Assembly (NCBI GenBank): GCA_964344055.1
Contig: CAYFLT010000027.1
Span: forward strand, 1-51,496
Reading direction: 5' to 3'
From: OFTM10 sp964344055
Lineage (GTDB): Bacteria; Actinomycetota; Acidimicrobiia; Acidimicrobiales; Aldehydirespiratoraceae
DNA length: 51,496 nt
Part shown: in pieces, positions 26,799 through 35,306 of the stretch
How the letters are laid out: each line of letters opens with the position of its first letter
Position numbering within the stretch: the first letter of the stretch is position 1
Notes under the pieces: generated by a model
Told to the model about the DNA's origin: nothing
Database searches by the model: none
The model's input: the letters and a program-made list of their open reading frames with translations, nothing else
Made by a program: the position numbers and the translations under genes

Positions 26799-28397
26799 TC
26801 AGTTCGGCAGTGCGATGGTGTCGGGTAGGTCCAGGATCGGGCCGGCGACTCCGAAGGCGTCGGGCGGCACCGGAGCCTGGAAGAGGAAGCCCTGCATGAG
26901 GTCGATGCCGAGGTCGGTCACGACCCGACGCTGGGCATCGGTCTCGACTCCTTCGGCGATGACGTCGACACCCAGGGCGTCCGCCATCCTGGTGGTCGCC
27001 TCGACCACCGCGAGCGACACGGCATCGCGGCCGAGACCTCCCACGATCGAGCGGTCGATCTTCACGACACTCACGATGTCGAGATCCCGGATGCGGGAGA
27101 AGGCACCGTGAGAGTTCCCGAAGTCGTCGATCACGATCCGGCAGCCGAGCTCTGCGAGCCGCTCCAACACGCGGCTGCTGTCGTTGGCCCGGCGAAGGAG
27201 GAGTTCCTCGCGGATCTCGAGATCCAGCTGGGATGGACTGATCCCGCCCCAGTGGATGATCTCGGCGACCCGGTCGGGGAACGAGGGATCCACGAGCTGC
27301 CGTTCGGCGAGGTTGACCGCGACCTGGAGCGTCTCTGACGATCCGTAGAGGTGGTTCCACACCGAGGTCTGGGCCGCGACCTCGCGCAGGACCACTTCAC
27401 CGAGCCGAGCGACCAGGCCGGCTTCCTCGGCGACTGCGAGGAATCGCTCGGGTCCGATGACGCCGTGATCGGGGTGACGCCAGCGGATCAGACCCTCGAG
27501 CGCCACGGTTCGACCCTCGGACTCGGAGACGATCGGCTGATAGTGCACGTGGAACTGCCCGTCCGCGAGCGCGGGCACGATGGCCCGTTCGACCGCGAGA
27601 CGATCGAGTTGCTCCCGGCGCTGGGTGTCGTCGAAGACCTGGATGCCGAGCCGCTCCCGCTTGGCGCGGTACATGGCCTGGTCCGAGCGGGCGATCAACT
27701 CGTCGGCCTGTGCCGGATTCGAACGAGTGGCGCTCGCGATCCCGATGCTCGGGGTCATCAGCACGCTGCCGCTCGGGATTCCGATCGGCCGGCTGAACGC
27801 CTGTCGGATGTTCTCGGCCACCTCGCGGAGGGCCGAGTCCCGGTCGAGATCGGTACAGACGACGACGAATTCGTCTCCGCCGAACCGTCCCACGATGTCG
27901 TCGGCTCGCACCGATCCGCGGAGGCGATGCGCGAACGCCTTCAGGAGCGCATCCCCGGCCTCGTGCCCCATGCTGTCGTTGATGGCCTTGAAGCCGTCGA
28001 GGTCCAAGAAGAGCACCCCCACGATCCCGTCGTGGCGGTAGGCGCTCCGCAGGGAGGCCTCCAGGCGGCTGCGGATCTCGTCGCGACCCGGCAGCCCCGT
28101 GAGCGCGTCGTGGCGGGCTCGCCGTTCCATGTCGCGCAGGTATTGGTGGGTGGTGCGGCCGAATCGTTTCTGGAGGTCGATCACCGCGGTGACCACCACG
28201 GTCACGGCGAGCCCGGCGCCCAGCACGATCTGGCTCGGGTTCGCGCCGGCGAGAACCAGCTGATCGGTGATCCAGACGAGCGCACCGGTGACGAGTACGC
28301 CCGCGGAGATCGGTAGCACCAGCGACAGGACGATGCCGTCGCGCACCTGTCCTCGCCTGGTGCGGTTCCAGGCGAACCGAACCTCGTTCGACTCCAT
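26799..28397 (-). CDS. GGDEF-EAL cyclic-di-GMP protein
   Basis: Bifunctional c-di-GMP turnover protein of 532 residues. Two N-terminal transmembrane helices (about 17-62) precede a GGDEF domain (signature RFGGDEFVVV; DGFKAINDSMGHEAGD) and an EAL domain. The EAL motif reads EGL (ALEGLIRWRHP), but catalytic residues are conserved: the Glu of ExLxRW, VNLAERQL, DDFGNSHG, VVKIDRS, AEGVE and LMQGFLF. Both diguanylate cyclase and phosphodiesterase activities are therefore possible. Single gene; small membrane-protein gene upstream on the same strand. Confidence 0.94.
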   Translation of the reverse strand: MESNEVRFAWNRTRRGQVRDGIVLSLVLPISAGVLVTGALVWITDQLVLAGANPSQIVLGAGLAVTVVVTAVIDLQKRFGRTTHQYLRDMERRARHDALTGLPGRDEIRSRLEASLRSAYRHDGIVGVLFLDLDGFKAINDSMGHEAGDALLKAFAHRLRGSVRADDIVGRFGGDEFVVVCTDLDRDSALREVAENIRQAFSRPIGIPSGSVLMTPSIGIASATRSNPAQADELIARSDQAMYRAKRERLGIQVFDDTQRREQLDRLAVERAIVPALADGQFHVHYQPIVSESEGRTVALEGLIRWRHPDHGVIGPERFLAVAEEAGLVARLGEVVLREVAAQTSVWNHLYGSSETLQVAVNLAERQLVDPSFPDRVAEIIHWGGISPSQLDLEIREELLLRRANDSSRVLERLAELGCRIVIDDFGNSHGAFSRIRDLDIVSVVKIDRSIVGGLGRDAVSLAVVEATTRMADALGVDVIAEGVETDAQRRVVTDLGIDLMQGFLFQAPVPPDAFGVAGPILDLPDTIALPN

Positions 28398-28507
28398 GAC
28401 ACGTGTCTTCGGCCCGTCTCGAGCCCGGGGTGAAGCTCCCCGTCAAGTTCGGTTCGTATGACCCAACCGGGACTGGTGGAAATGGGGCCGAGAGGCCCAG
28501 TCGGGGC

Positions 28508-28807
28508 TCAGATCTTCATCCGGCGCAGACGATCGGTGAGGATCGTCAACCCGAGCGGGATGCCCGGCGACACGAAGAATCCGGTGACCCCCAACAAGGG
28601 ATGCAACGTGAACGCGTAGATCACGAACGCCACCGCCGCCACGACACCCAACGCGGCAATGGCCCGCAGGCTGAACAGGCCGCGTTCGGCCCGGTGTTCG
28701 GGCGGGTTCACCACCCGAACCCTGTCGGCCTGCCGACGGGCGATCTCAAGGGGGCGCGTCATACGAGCGAACTCGCGCTCGAGATCGTCGCTTCCTCGCT
28801 TGGCCAT
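28508..28807 (-). CDS. Small membrane protein
   Basis: A 99-residue protein (from MAKRGSDDLEREF; an ATG 12 bp upstream is the alternative). A charged N-terminal half precedes two adjacent hydrophobic helices (about 49-66 and 71-88) and a basic C-terminus. No recognised domain. Located between the divergently arranged cyclotransferase gene and the GGDEF-EAL gene, with the latter 110 bp downstream. Function unknown. Confidence 0.6.
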   Translation of the reverse strand: MAKRGSDDLEREFARMTRPLEIARRQADRVRVVNPPEHRAERGLFSLRAIAALGVVAAVAFVIYAFTLHPLLGVTGFFVSPGIPLGLTILTDRLRRMKI

Positions 28808-28909
28808 GCGCACATCCAACCCTCAGTGCCGCGGCCCCAAGGCTACCGCCGAAGCGGATCCTGATCGAGGGGGAACCTTCAAGGGGTCGGCGGGTGCCAA
28901 CATGGCGGG

Positions 28910-29824
28910 ATGCGCGCACGCCGGTTCGCCCTCTTCGTCGCGATGACCGGCCTGCTGTCGACCTCGTGTGGCGACACCGAGCCACCGGCCGGGGACGGCT
29001 CACTCGGCGACCCGTCGATCCCAACCCTCACCACCGCGACGACGTCGAACGACACTGCCACCTCGGCCGTCGACGGAACATCCGACCCGTGGCCGGTCGC
29101 TCCCTCCACGCTCGACCATGCCGATCCGGCGAGATGGACAATCGAGATCGTGCGCGTGATTCCCCATGACCCTGCGGCCTTCACCCAGGGGCTCGAGATC
29201 CTCGACGGAGTCCTCTACGAGAGCACCGGGCGATACGGAGAGTCCACGCTCCGCGCCGTCGATCCCGGCGACGGAGAAGTACTCCGCACCATCGCCATCG
29301 ACGAGGCCCTCTTCGCCGAGGGCATCACGATCTTCGACGACACGCTGATCCAACTCACCTGGAAGGCGGGAACTGCGTTGCGCTGGTCGCTGCCCGACCT
29401 CACGCCGCTCGATCCGTTCCACTACGAGGGTGAGGGGTGGGGGGTGTGCCGCGACGGCGACTCGCTGATCACCTCCGACGGAACCGCGACACTCACCCGC
29501 CGAGCGGCTGATGACTTCTCGGTCGTGGCCACGGTCACCGTCACACTCCAGCCCGGCGGCGAGGTCACCCTGTTGAACGAGCTGGAGTGCATGGACGGCC
29601 TGGTGCTGGCGAACGTCTGGAAGTGGGACTCGATCGTGCTCATCGACCCGGCCGACGGATCCGTGCTCGCGATCGTGGACGCCTCGCCGCTGGCCGAGGG
29701 GATCGACCGTCCCCACGACGACCAGGCGGTCCTCAACGGCATCGCGGACCTCGGCGACGGCACCCTCCTGCTCGGCGGGAAGCTCTGGCCGCATCAGGCC
29801 GTCGTACGGCTCGTCACCTCCTGA
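28910..29824 (+). CDS. Glutaminyl-peptide cyclotransferase-like lipoprotein
   Basis: A 304-residue exported protein. The signal peptide ends in a lipobox (LLSTSCGD, Cys at about 20), so it is probably a lipoprotein, followed by a Thr-rich linker. The rest matches plant/bacterial-type glutamine cyclotransferase, a five-bladed beta-propeller: IPHDPAAFTQGLEILDG, YESTGRYGESTLR, FAEGITIFDD, IQLTWKAG, EGWGVCRDGDSLITSDG, LNELECMDG and VLNGIADLGDGTLLLGGKLWP, all family signatures. The enzyme makes N-terminal pyroglutamate on peptides. Confidence 0.92.
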   Translation: MRARRFALFVAMTGLLSTSCGDTEPPAGDGSLGDPSIPTLTTATTSNDTATSAVDGTSDPWPVAPSTLDHADPARWTIEIVRVIPHDPAAFTQGLEILDGVLYESTGRYGESTLRAVDPGDGEVLRTIAIDEALFAEGITIFDDTLIQLTWKAGTALRWSLPDLTPLDPFHYEGEGWGVCRDGDSLITSDGTATLTRRAADDFSVVATVTVTLQPGGEVTLLNELECMDGLVLANVWKWDSIVLIDPADGSVLAIVDASPLAEGIDRPHDDQAVLNGIADLGDGTLLLGGKLWPHQAVVRLVTS

Positions 29825-29871
29825 CCCAGGACGATTCTGAGCCCCCGCGGAGTGCTCGGTAGGGTCGCGCC

Positions 29872-30660
29872 ATGAGCGACTTCCACGTGACCGAGGCCGA
29901 CGGGGTTGCCACCCTCACGATCGATCGCCCCCACGTTCGCAATGCGGTACCGGCCGGCGGCTGGGCCGAGCTCGAGGAGATCTTCACCGACCTCGGGGAC
30001 CGGGCCGAGGTCCGTTGTGTCGTCTTGACCGGAGCGGGCGAGGACTTCTGTTCCGGTGCCGACGTGAGCGGGATGGGCGGAGGCGACGCGTCCGAGCCCG
30101 CCGTGGCCAACGGTCTCCAGGCGATGCGAAAGGTCGGGGATTGCTGCAAGGCCCTGTTCGAGATGCCGAAGCCGACGATCGCCCGGGTGGACGGGGTTGC
30201 CGCCGGGGCCGGGCTGAACATGGCGCTCGCATGCGACTTCATCCTCGCGTCGGACCGGTCGCGGTTCAGCGAGATCTTCGCCAAGCGCGGACTGAACGTC
30301 GACTTCGGCGGATCCTTCCTCCTCCCTCGCATCGTCGGGATGCAGCGGGCGAAGGAACTCGTACTCCTCGCCGAGGTCATCGATGCTGCCGAGGCGGCCG
30401 CGATCGGACTCGTCAACCGGGTGGTGCCGCGCGACGAGCTCGACGAACTCGTCGCCGACTGGAGTACAAGGGCCGCCGCCTTGCCTCCACTCGCCGTCGC
30501 CGTCAGCAAGAGCCTGCTGAACAACTCCTTCACGAGCACGCTCCACGAAGCACTCGAGGCCGAGGGACTCGGCCAGAACTTCCAGTTCAGCACCGAGGAC
30601 ATGGTGGAGGCGGTGAGCTCGTTCCTCGAGAAGCGTGAGCCCGACTTCAAGGGCCGCTGA
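29872..30660 (+). CDS. Enoyl-CoA hydratase/isomerase (crotonase) family
   Basis: A 262-residue crotonase-fold enzyme. It has the two oxyanion-hole regions (LTGAGEDFCSGADVSGMGGG and ARVDGVAAGAGLNMALACDF in part). The catalytic Glu of true hydratases is not obvious: the usual Glu region reads KRGLNVDFGGSFLLPRIVG, with Asp at about 144, as in isomerase- or hydrolase-type members. Immediately upstream is the cyclotransferase gene (47 bp). A GC-rich palindrome (GCGGCC-CC-GGCCGC, 30668-30681) follows the stop and may end transcription. Substrate unknown. Confidence 0.92.
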   Translation: MSDFHVTEADGVATLTIDRPHVRNAVPAGGWAELEEIFTDLGDRAEVRCVVLTGAGEDFCSGADVSGMGGGDASEPAVANGLQAMRKVGDCCKALFEMPKPTIARVDGVAAGAGLNMALACDFILASDRSRFSEIFAKRGLNVDFGGSFLLPRIVGMQRAKELVLLAEVIDAAEAAAIGLVNRVVPRDELDELVADWSTRAAALPPLAVAVSKSLLNNSFTSTLHEALEAEGLGQNFQFSTEDMVEAVSSFLEKREPDFKGR

Positions 30661-30709
30661 AACCGACGCGGCCCCGGCCGCTGTCACACCGGCCACATAA
30701 GGTCGACCC

Positions 30710-31327
30710 ATCGAACCTGACCCTCTCGCTCTCTACGGCTTCGACATCGAGACCGACACCTCGGTGGACGGGCTGGACCCCGACGTGTCCCCGGTCGTCG
30801 CGGTGGCCATCACGGGCGCGAACTTCGAATGGGTCTTCGACGGCGCCGAGCGCGACATCCTCGAGCGCACCGATGCCGCCTTCGCCGACCTCCCACCCGG
30901 GGTGATCGTCACGTGGAACGGTTCCGGATTCGACCTTCCGTTCATGGCCGACCGCGCCCGTCAGCTCGGCGTCGAGCTCGGCCTCCACCTGTCGCTCGAC
31001 CCGTGCATTGCCGGCCGGCGCGAACCGCTTCCGGGACACACAGGCTCCTACCGGGGCGGGTGGTTCTCCCACCGCCACCTCGACGGCTACCAGCTGTTCC
31101 GCGCCGATGTCGGAGTGGTTCTGGGCGTCTCCTGTGGCCTGAAGCCGCTGGCCCGGCTCGCCGGCCTTCCCGTCGTCGAGGTGGACCGGGAGCGGATCCA
31201 CGAACTCAGCGTCGAGGAGCGGCGGGCCTACGTGGCGAGCGACGCCCATCTCGCCCGAGCACTGGTGGCGCGCCGCCCGGCGGCCCTCCGGGCAGTGGAT
31301 CAGCTCCCGGCGTCGATCGGCTCGTAG
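30710..31327 (+). CDS. DEDD-type 3'-5' exonuclease domain protein with no standard start codon
   Basis: Predicted 3'-5' exonuclease of the PolB/DnaQ-like RNase H fold (about 205 residues). Exo I is YGFDIETDT, Exo II is VTWNGSGFDLPFM and Exo III is AYVASDAHLARAL (YxxxD). Exo I lies before the first usable start codon (GTG at 30764). Between the in-frame TAA at 30698 and that GTG there is no ATG, GTG, TTG or CTG. An ATC at 30710 preceded by AAGG (7-nt spacing) is the only plausible initiator, so either a rare AUC start is used or one base is wrong. Its last 28 bp overlap the convergent nuclease-like gene. Confidence 0.7.
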   Translation: MEPDPLALYGFDIETDTSVDGLDPDVSPVVAVAITGANFEWVFDGAERDILERTDAAFADLPPGVIVTWNGSGFDLPFMADRARQLGVELGLHLSLDPCIAGRREPLPGHTGSYRGGWFSHRHLDGYQLFRADVGVVLGVSCGLKPLARLAGLPVVEVDRERIHELSVEERRAYVASDAHLARALVARRPAALRAVDQLPASIGS

Positions 31328-32464
31328 CCGGCCACCTCGTGGTGTGGGGTGTCCAGGTAGACCTTGGCCTCGGGTGCACCGGCGAACTTGCCGTGGCTCC
31401 AGCGCACCTCCACGTGGCCCTCCACCACCCGCTTGGCACCGTTGACCCGATCGGTGACGTCGGCCCGCCATCGCACGGTCGGCTGACCGGCATGCTCGCC
31501 CCAGGAATCGAAGGACCGGAGCTTGAACCGGGTGCGGAAGTCCCACGGGGTGGTGACCCGATAGCGAAGGGGCTCATCGCGGAGGTCGGTGCCGAGCACG
31601 TAGTACGGCGCCGCCTGGAGGCGGAGCAGACGCCACAAGAACTCCTCGCGTGCAGCGGGAGTGCTCGCCCGCTCCCGCAGCCGAGTGGCACTGGCTCGGG
31701 CGATCTCGAAGGCCACGATCTCCCAGTCACCACGGAGCTCGGCGGGCCATCGCCCCCGTAGCCGCGAGCGGAGGGCCTTTCGCTGGTTCGTGTCGAGATC
31801 CGTCACGCGCACCGGGAGACCCTTCATGTCGAGATGGGCGACTGAGGCGGCATAGAGCTCCTGGTACGACTGGGGCGCGACCTCCGCGAACCAGTCACCG
31901 GTGCGTTTGGTTCGTTCGGCGAGCCCGAGATCGAACACGTGCCAGGGTGACGCGTTGTGCAAGATGTTGGACCCGTACTTGCAGCTGATGAGATAGACGT
32001 GGTCGACGCGGAGATCGGCGGGGATCTGTTCGTAGGCCGGCGGGCGGTGTGGCCCCTTCCACTCGACCAGCCACGGCGGGCGGCCTCGCAGGCCGTCGTC
32101 GGCGCGACTGAAGACGCAGCCGTTGTCCCATGCAGTACGAAAGACAGCCTCGTGCCCACCTTCCGCGTAGGCCGCGTCGAGGCGGTCGTACACGGCGTCG
32201 TCGACGTTGACGATGTATCGTGGCCTCGCGGCCAGCGCCCGGTCGAGAGCGCGGAATCCGAAGAGGCCGAGACCNNNNNNNNNNGACACCGGTGTCCTTC
32301 ACGCCAACCCAGGGCAGCATCGGGTCCAGGTAGTCGCATCGGTTCATGAAGAAGGTCCCGGTCTCGATGCGCGGACCGATGGCCAGCGCCCGGTCGAGAT
32401 CGCGGAATCCGAAGAGGCCGAGACCGGTGACGATCTCGCTGATCTCGGTCCGGATGTCGGCCAC
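31300..32464 (-). CDS. Candidate nuclease of a methyltransferase-linked cassette, interrupted by assembly artefact
   Basis: About 337 residues once the artefact at 32275-32425 is removed: MADIRTEISEIVT joined to GLGLFGFRALDRALA and onward. No family is recognised with certainty. The N-terminal half has charged beta-strand motifs that could be a PD-(D/E)xK active site: VNVDDAVYDRLD, PPWLVEWKGP (ExK) and VDHVYLISCKYGSNILHN (D, then CK). The C-terminal half contains a basic region (TNQRKALRSRLRGRWPAELRG) and beta strands. The GTG start overlaps the stop of the 113-residue gene (TAGTG), so it is translated together with it and the methyltransferase. A restriction endonuclease role is inferred from context, not demonstrated. 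Confidence 0.6.
32230..32425. other. Duplicated junction, 10-N gap and foreign aldehyde dehydrogenase fragment
   Basis: A 45-bp sequence is present at 32230-32274 and 32381-32425 with one mismatch. Between them lie the Ns (32275-32284) and a piece (32285-32380) whose minus-strand translation, IGPRIETGTFFMNRCDYLDP then LPWVGVKDTG, is the C-terminal part of an aldehyde dehydrogenase. This part does not belong to the nuclease-like gene; the two contigs overlap by the 45-mer and one carries a chimeric tail. Confidence 0.85.
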
Positions 32465-32805
32465 TAGGGGGTCTCGATGGGTTGTCGCGGGCCCGGCGTG
32501 AAGAGCCGGGTGAACTGCAGTTGAGCACCGATGATGTCAGCGGGGAGGTCGTCGTCGGTGTAGACGGACTTGCCGTCATAGACGTCGATGCCCGTCCCGG
32601 TGGCACGGATCCACTCGACCGTGGCATCGCCCCAACGCTCCTCCAGGAGGGCATCGCGGATGGCGTCGGCCCGTCCGCTCAGCAGGCCGGGGTCGGTGCG
32701 GGCGACAACCTCGAGAGCCAGCACCCGGTGGAGTACGTCGATGTCGTCGGCCAGAAAGATCGAGGCGGGCTCGGTGTGGACGACGGCGTAGGCGACGCTG
32801 GCCAT
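32464..32805 (-). CDS. Hypothetical 113-residue protein of the methyltransferase cassette
   Basis: Small acidic protein with alternating helices and strands (starts MASVAYAVVHTEPASIFLADD; GKSVYTDDDLPADIIGAQL near the end). No DNA-binding or catalytic motif is visible. The ATG overlaps the methyltransferase stop by 1 bp (TGATG) and the TAG stop overlaps the GTG of the nuclease-like gene by 1 bp. Such coupling suggests a fixed stoichiometry, for example a specificity or accessory subunit, a controller, or an immunity factor. None of these can be chosen from sequence alone. Confidence 0.75.
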   Translation of the reverse strand: MASVAYAVVHTEPASIFLADDIDVLHRVLALEVVARTDPGLLSGRADAIRDALLEERWGDATVEWIRATGTGIDVYDGKSVYTDDDLPADIIGAQLQFTRLFTPGPRQPIETP

Positions 32806-34337
32806 CAGCTCGGGCGGTGAGTGCCGAGATCCTCGAACCGCTCGATGTCGGCCTCGCGCCAGAAGCCGGGGAGCATCACACCCTGCCCGGCGGCGTACTC
32901 ACGGAGTCGGGCCACGCCGGCGGCGTCGAACATCTCGACCGCGTCGAAGACCTGGTCGGGGCCGACCGCCCGCAGGGCCTTGTCGCCCTCGCTGTTGGAC
33001 TTCGGCAGGTTGGACGTGAGCACCAGGACGCGGCTCGGGTTCTGGGGTTCGTCGGTGGCGCGCAGGACGTGGATACGGCCGAGCGTCTTCCACAGGGTGT
33101 CGGTGCGCATCAGGCCCGGGCGGACCGTGGTGAACGCACCCGACACGTCGACGTACCATTGACCCCCGTCGGTGTCCTCGACGAGGAAGTTGAACTGCAC
33201 ACCGACCTTGGGGATCTTGACCGGCGTCTTGACGATCGTGAACCCGGCCTCCTCGAGAACCTTGGCTGCGATGTCGTGCGCCTTCTTGCCCTCGCTCGTC
33301 GCCCGGGCCTGGAAGAACTCCTGACGATCCTCGTCGTCGGAGGGTGCCTCGAAGAGCGGATCGGTGCCGATGACCTCGACGGCTCGGAGCCGCGGCCGGG
33401 ACTTCTCGGCGTCGAGTCGGGCTTGGGCGATTTCGCAGTACTCCGGGTCGAAGTCGAAGCCGAAGCCACGGCGGCCGGTGCGCTCCGCGGCCACGAGCGT
33501 GGAGCCCGAGCCGAGGAACGGGTCGAGCACGACGTCGCCTTCGTAGGTGTAGAGATCGATCAGCCGGCGGGGCAACTCCACTGGGAACGGCGCCGGGTGC
33601 TGGACCCGGCGGGCCGACTCCGGGCTGATCTTCCACACGTCGAGAGTGGCTTCCATGAAGTCGTCGGCCGACAACGAACTCGAGTAGGGCAGGCCCCGCT
33701 CCTCGCGGCCCTTCGGCAGGGCCCGGTCGAAACGGCCCTTGCTGGCCACGATGACCCGCTCGGTGAGGTCGCGCAGCACGGGGTTGGTCGCCTTGCGGTA
33801 CGACCCCCACGCGACCGAACCGGTGGCCCCTTCGGCCTTCTGCCAGATGATCTCGCCGCGCAACAGCAGGCCGAGGTCGTCCTGGAGGATGGAGATGACG
33901 TCGGCCGACAGGCTCCGGTATGGCTTGCGCCCGAGGTTGGCGACGTTGACCGCGATGCGCCCACCCGGCTCCAGTACGTCGACGCACGCGGCGAAGACGT
34001 CGTGGAGCATCTCGAGGTAGTCGAGATAGGACGTGGGCACGCTCGGCACCGAGCCCCGGGTGTCGGGGTCACCGGTGACCGCCAATTCGTACTCCTTGCC
34101 CACGAAGTAGGGAGGGGAGGTGACCACCAGCGCCACGCTGTCGGCGGGGAAGACTTCGGCGATCTCGCGGCTGTCGCGCTGATGGATCGGCGCGAGGTCG
34201 GCAGGCACGGCATTGACGGTGTCGTCGGCGGAGATCTCCGGAGCGGTGAAGCGCGCGTAGAACCCCGACGCGTCATGGCTCTCACGCCGACCCACGCCGA
34301 ATGCCGTGGTGGCCGTTGACTTCCTGCGTTCACTCAC
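32805..34337 (-). CDS. Beta-class site-specific DNA methyltransferase with C-terminal extension
   Basis: A 510-residue amino-methyltransferase. Motif IV (VTSPPYF, about 72-78) comes before motif I (LDPFLGSGSTLVAAE, about 265) and FxGxDxxPEYCEIA-type motif II, the beta order. SPPY favours N4-cytosine, though N6-adenine is possible. After about residue 310 there is a 200-residue extension (GKKAHDIAAKVLEEAGF, VGVQFNFLVED, QWYVDVSGAF, RTDTLWKTLGRIHVLR) whose helix-strand-strand pattern and D-V-S-G resemble a PD-(D/E)xK nuclease core, but the Lys is not clear. The GTG start at 34337 has GGAGAG 5 nt upstream and is preferred to an ATG at 34388. First gene of a three-gene coupled cassette. Confidence 0.9.
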   Translation of the reverse strand: MSERRKSTATTAFGVGRRESHDASGFYARFTAPEISADDTVNAVPADLAPIHQRDSREIAEVFPADSVALVVTSPPYFVGKEYELAVTGDPDTRGSVPSVPTSYLDYLEMLHDVFAACVDVLEPGGRIAVNVANLGRKPYRSLSADVISILQDDLGLLLRGEIIWQKAEGATGSVAWGSYRKATNPVLRDLTERVIVASKGRFDRALPKGREERGLPYSSSLSADDFMEATLDVWKISPESARRVQHPAPFPVELPRRLIDLYTYEGDVVLDPFLGSGSTLVAAERTGRRGFGFDFDPEYCEIAQARLDAEKSRPRLRAVEVIGTDPLFEAPSDDEDRQEFFQARATSEGKKAHDIAAKVLEEAGFTIVKTPVKIPKVGVQFNFLVEDTDGGQWYVDVSGAFTTVRPGLMRTDTLWKTLGRIHVLRATDEPQNPSRVLVLTSNLPKSNSEGDKALRAVGPDQVFDAVEMFDAAGVARLREYAAGQGVMLPGFWREADIERFEDLGTHRPS

Positions 34338-34451
34338 TGGGGCTCTCCGTGCTCGGTTGGCGATCCTAGGCGGGTGGCGCCGGGTCACCGGCCACCTGGA
34401 AGCATCCTGCCGAAGGGGTGTGACACTCGGTGTCGAACGACGGGGTCGGGA

Positions 34452-35183
34452 TCAGGGCGCCGGGATCGGGCCCACCCGGTAGGTGTACTCGTGGACCCGG
34501 ACGAAGCCGATCCGTTCGTAGAGCGCAATCGCCGCGGCGTTGTCGGGTTCGACCTGTAGCCAGCCTCGGCCGGCGCCCCGCTCCCGGGCCGCGTCCACGA
34601 TTCCGCCGAGCACCAGCCGGGCCACACCGCTGCGCCGAGCGTGGGGAAGGGTCTTCATTGCGAACACGCCCACCCAGTCCTGATCCACCATTCCGAGCCC
34701 GCCCCCGAGCAGCTCGTGGCCGCCGCTTACGGTGACGAAGCATCGCTCGAGCGCCGCGTCGGTCATCTCGTCGAGCCGGTCGCGATCTCCGACCAGGTCG
34801 TCGAAGCCACCGTCGGCGCCAGTCGACAGCCGGACGTCGCGCCCCGATGGCGGGGCGGGCCGGTCGACCGCTTCGAGTTCGGCGACCATGATCAGCGAGC
34901 CGATTCGGTTCCCGTAGCCCCGCCGATCGAGCTCGGCGACCACGGCTGGATCGACCCCTTCGTAGAGCTGGAAGGTGGGGACCAGACCCTGGGCCCGGTA
35001 CCACGCCTCCGCCTCGTCGACGGCCCGCTCGACCGGTGTGCCGGGCTCGCCCCGAACCCAGACACTGTTCGCCCGGCCCGTGGCTCCCCGACTCGCGCGG
35101 AGTACCCACTCCCCGATCGTCTCGCGGGCGACGCCCGGCATCGAACGATCACTCAGGCTTTCGAGGTGGGCGGCCGGCTCCAT
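34452..35183 (-). CDS. GNAT-family N-acetyltransferase, two-domain
   Basis: A 243-residue protein with a divergent N-terminal GNAT-like half (starts MEPAAHLESLSDRSMPGVARETIGEW in pieces) and a C-terminal catalytic GNAT half: acetyl-CoA loop near HARRSGVARLVLGGIVDAA, then VEPDNAAAIALYERIGFVRVHEYTYR. The layout matches actinobacterial tandem GNATs in which only the C-terminal half binds acetyl-CoA well. Upstream of the methyltransferase on the same strand, with 114 bp between; functional link doubtful. Confidence 0.88.
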   Translation of the reverse strand: MEPAAHLESLSDRSMPGVARETIGEWVLRASRGATGRANSVWVRGEPGTPVERAVDEAEAWYRAQGLVPTFQLYEGVDPAVVAELDRRGYGNRIGSLIMVAELEAVDRPAPPSGRDVRLSTGADGGFDDLVGDRDRLDEMTDAALERCFVTVSGGHELLGGGLGMVDQDWVGVFAMKTLPHARRSGVARLVLGGIVDAARERGAGRGWLQVEPDNAAAIALYERIGFVRVHEYTYRVGPIPAP

Positions 35184-35306
35184 TCGCCGAGTCTCTCATC
35201 CCCCGACCCTGCCGGCCTCCCTCGGTGTCACACCCTCCGGGCACACTGGAAATCCCTTGCGATCCGGGCGGATCGCCACCCACCCCTCCCACCGGGGAGT
35301 TCTCCG

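Noticed and set aside
32285..32380. An aldehyde dehydrogenase gene fragment
   Set aside because: Only the short C-terminal motif is present between a 45-bp duplicated junction and Ns; explained as a chimeric contig tail.
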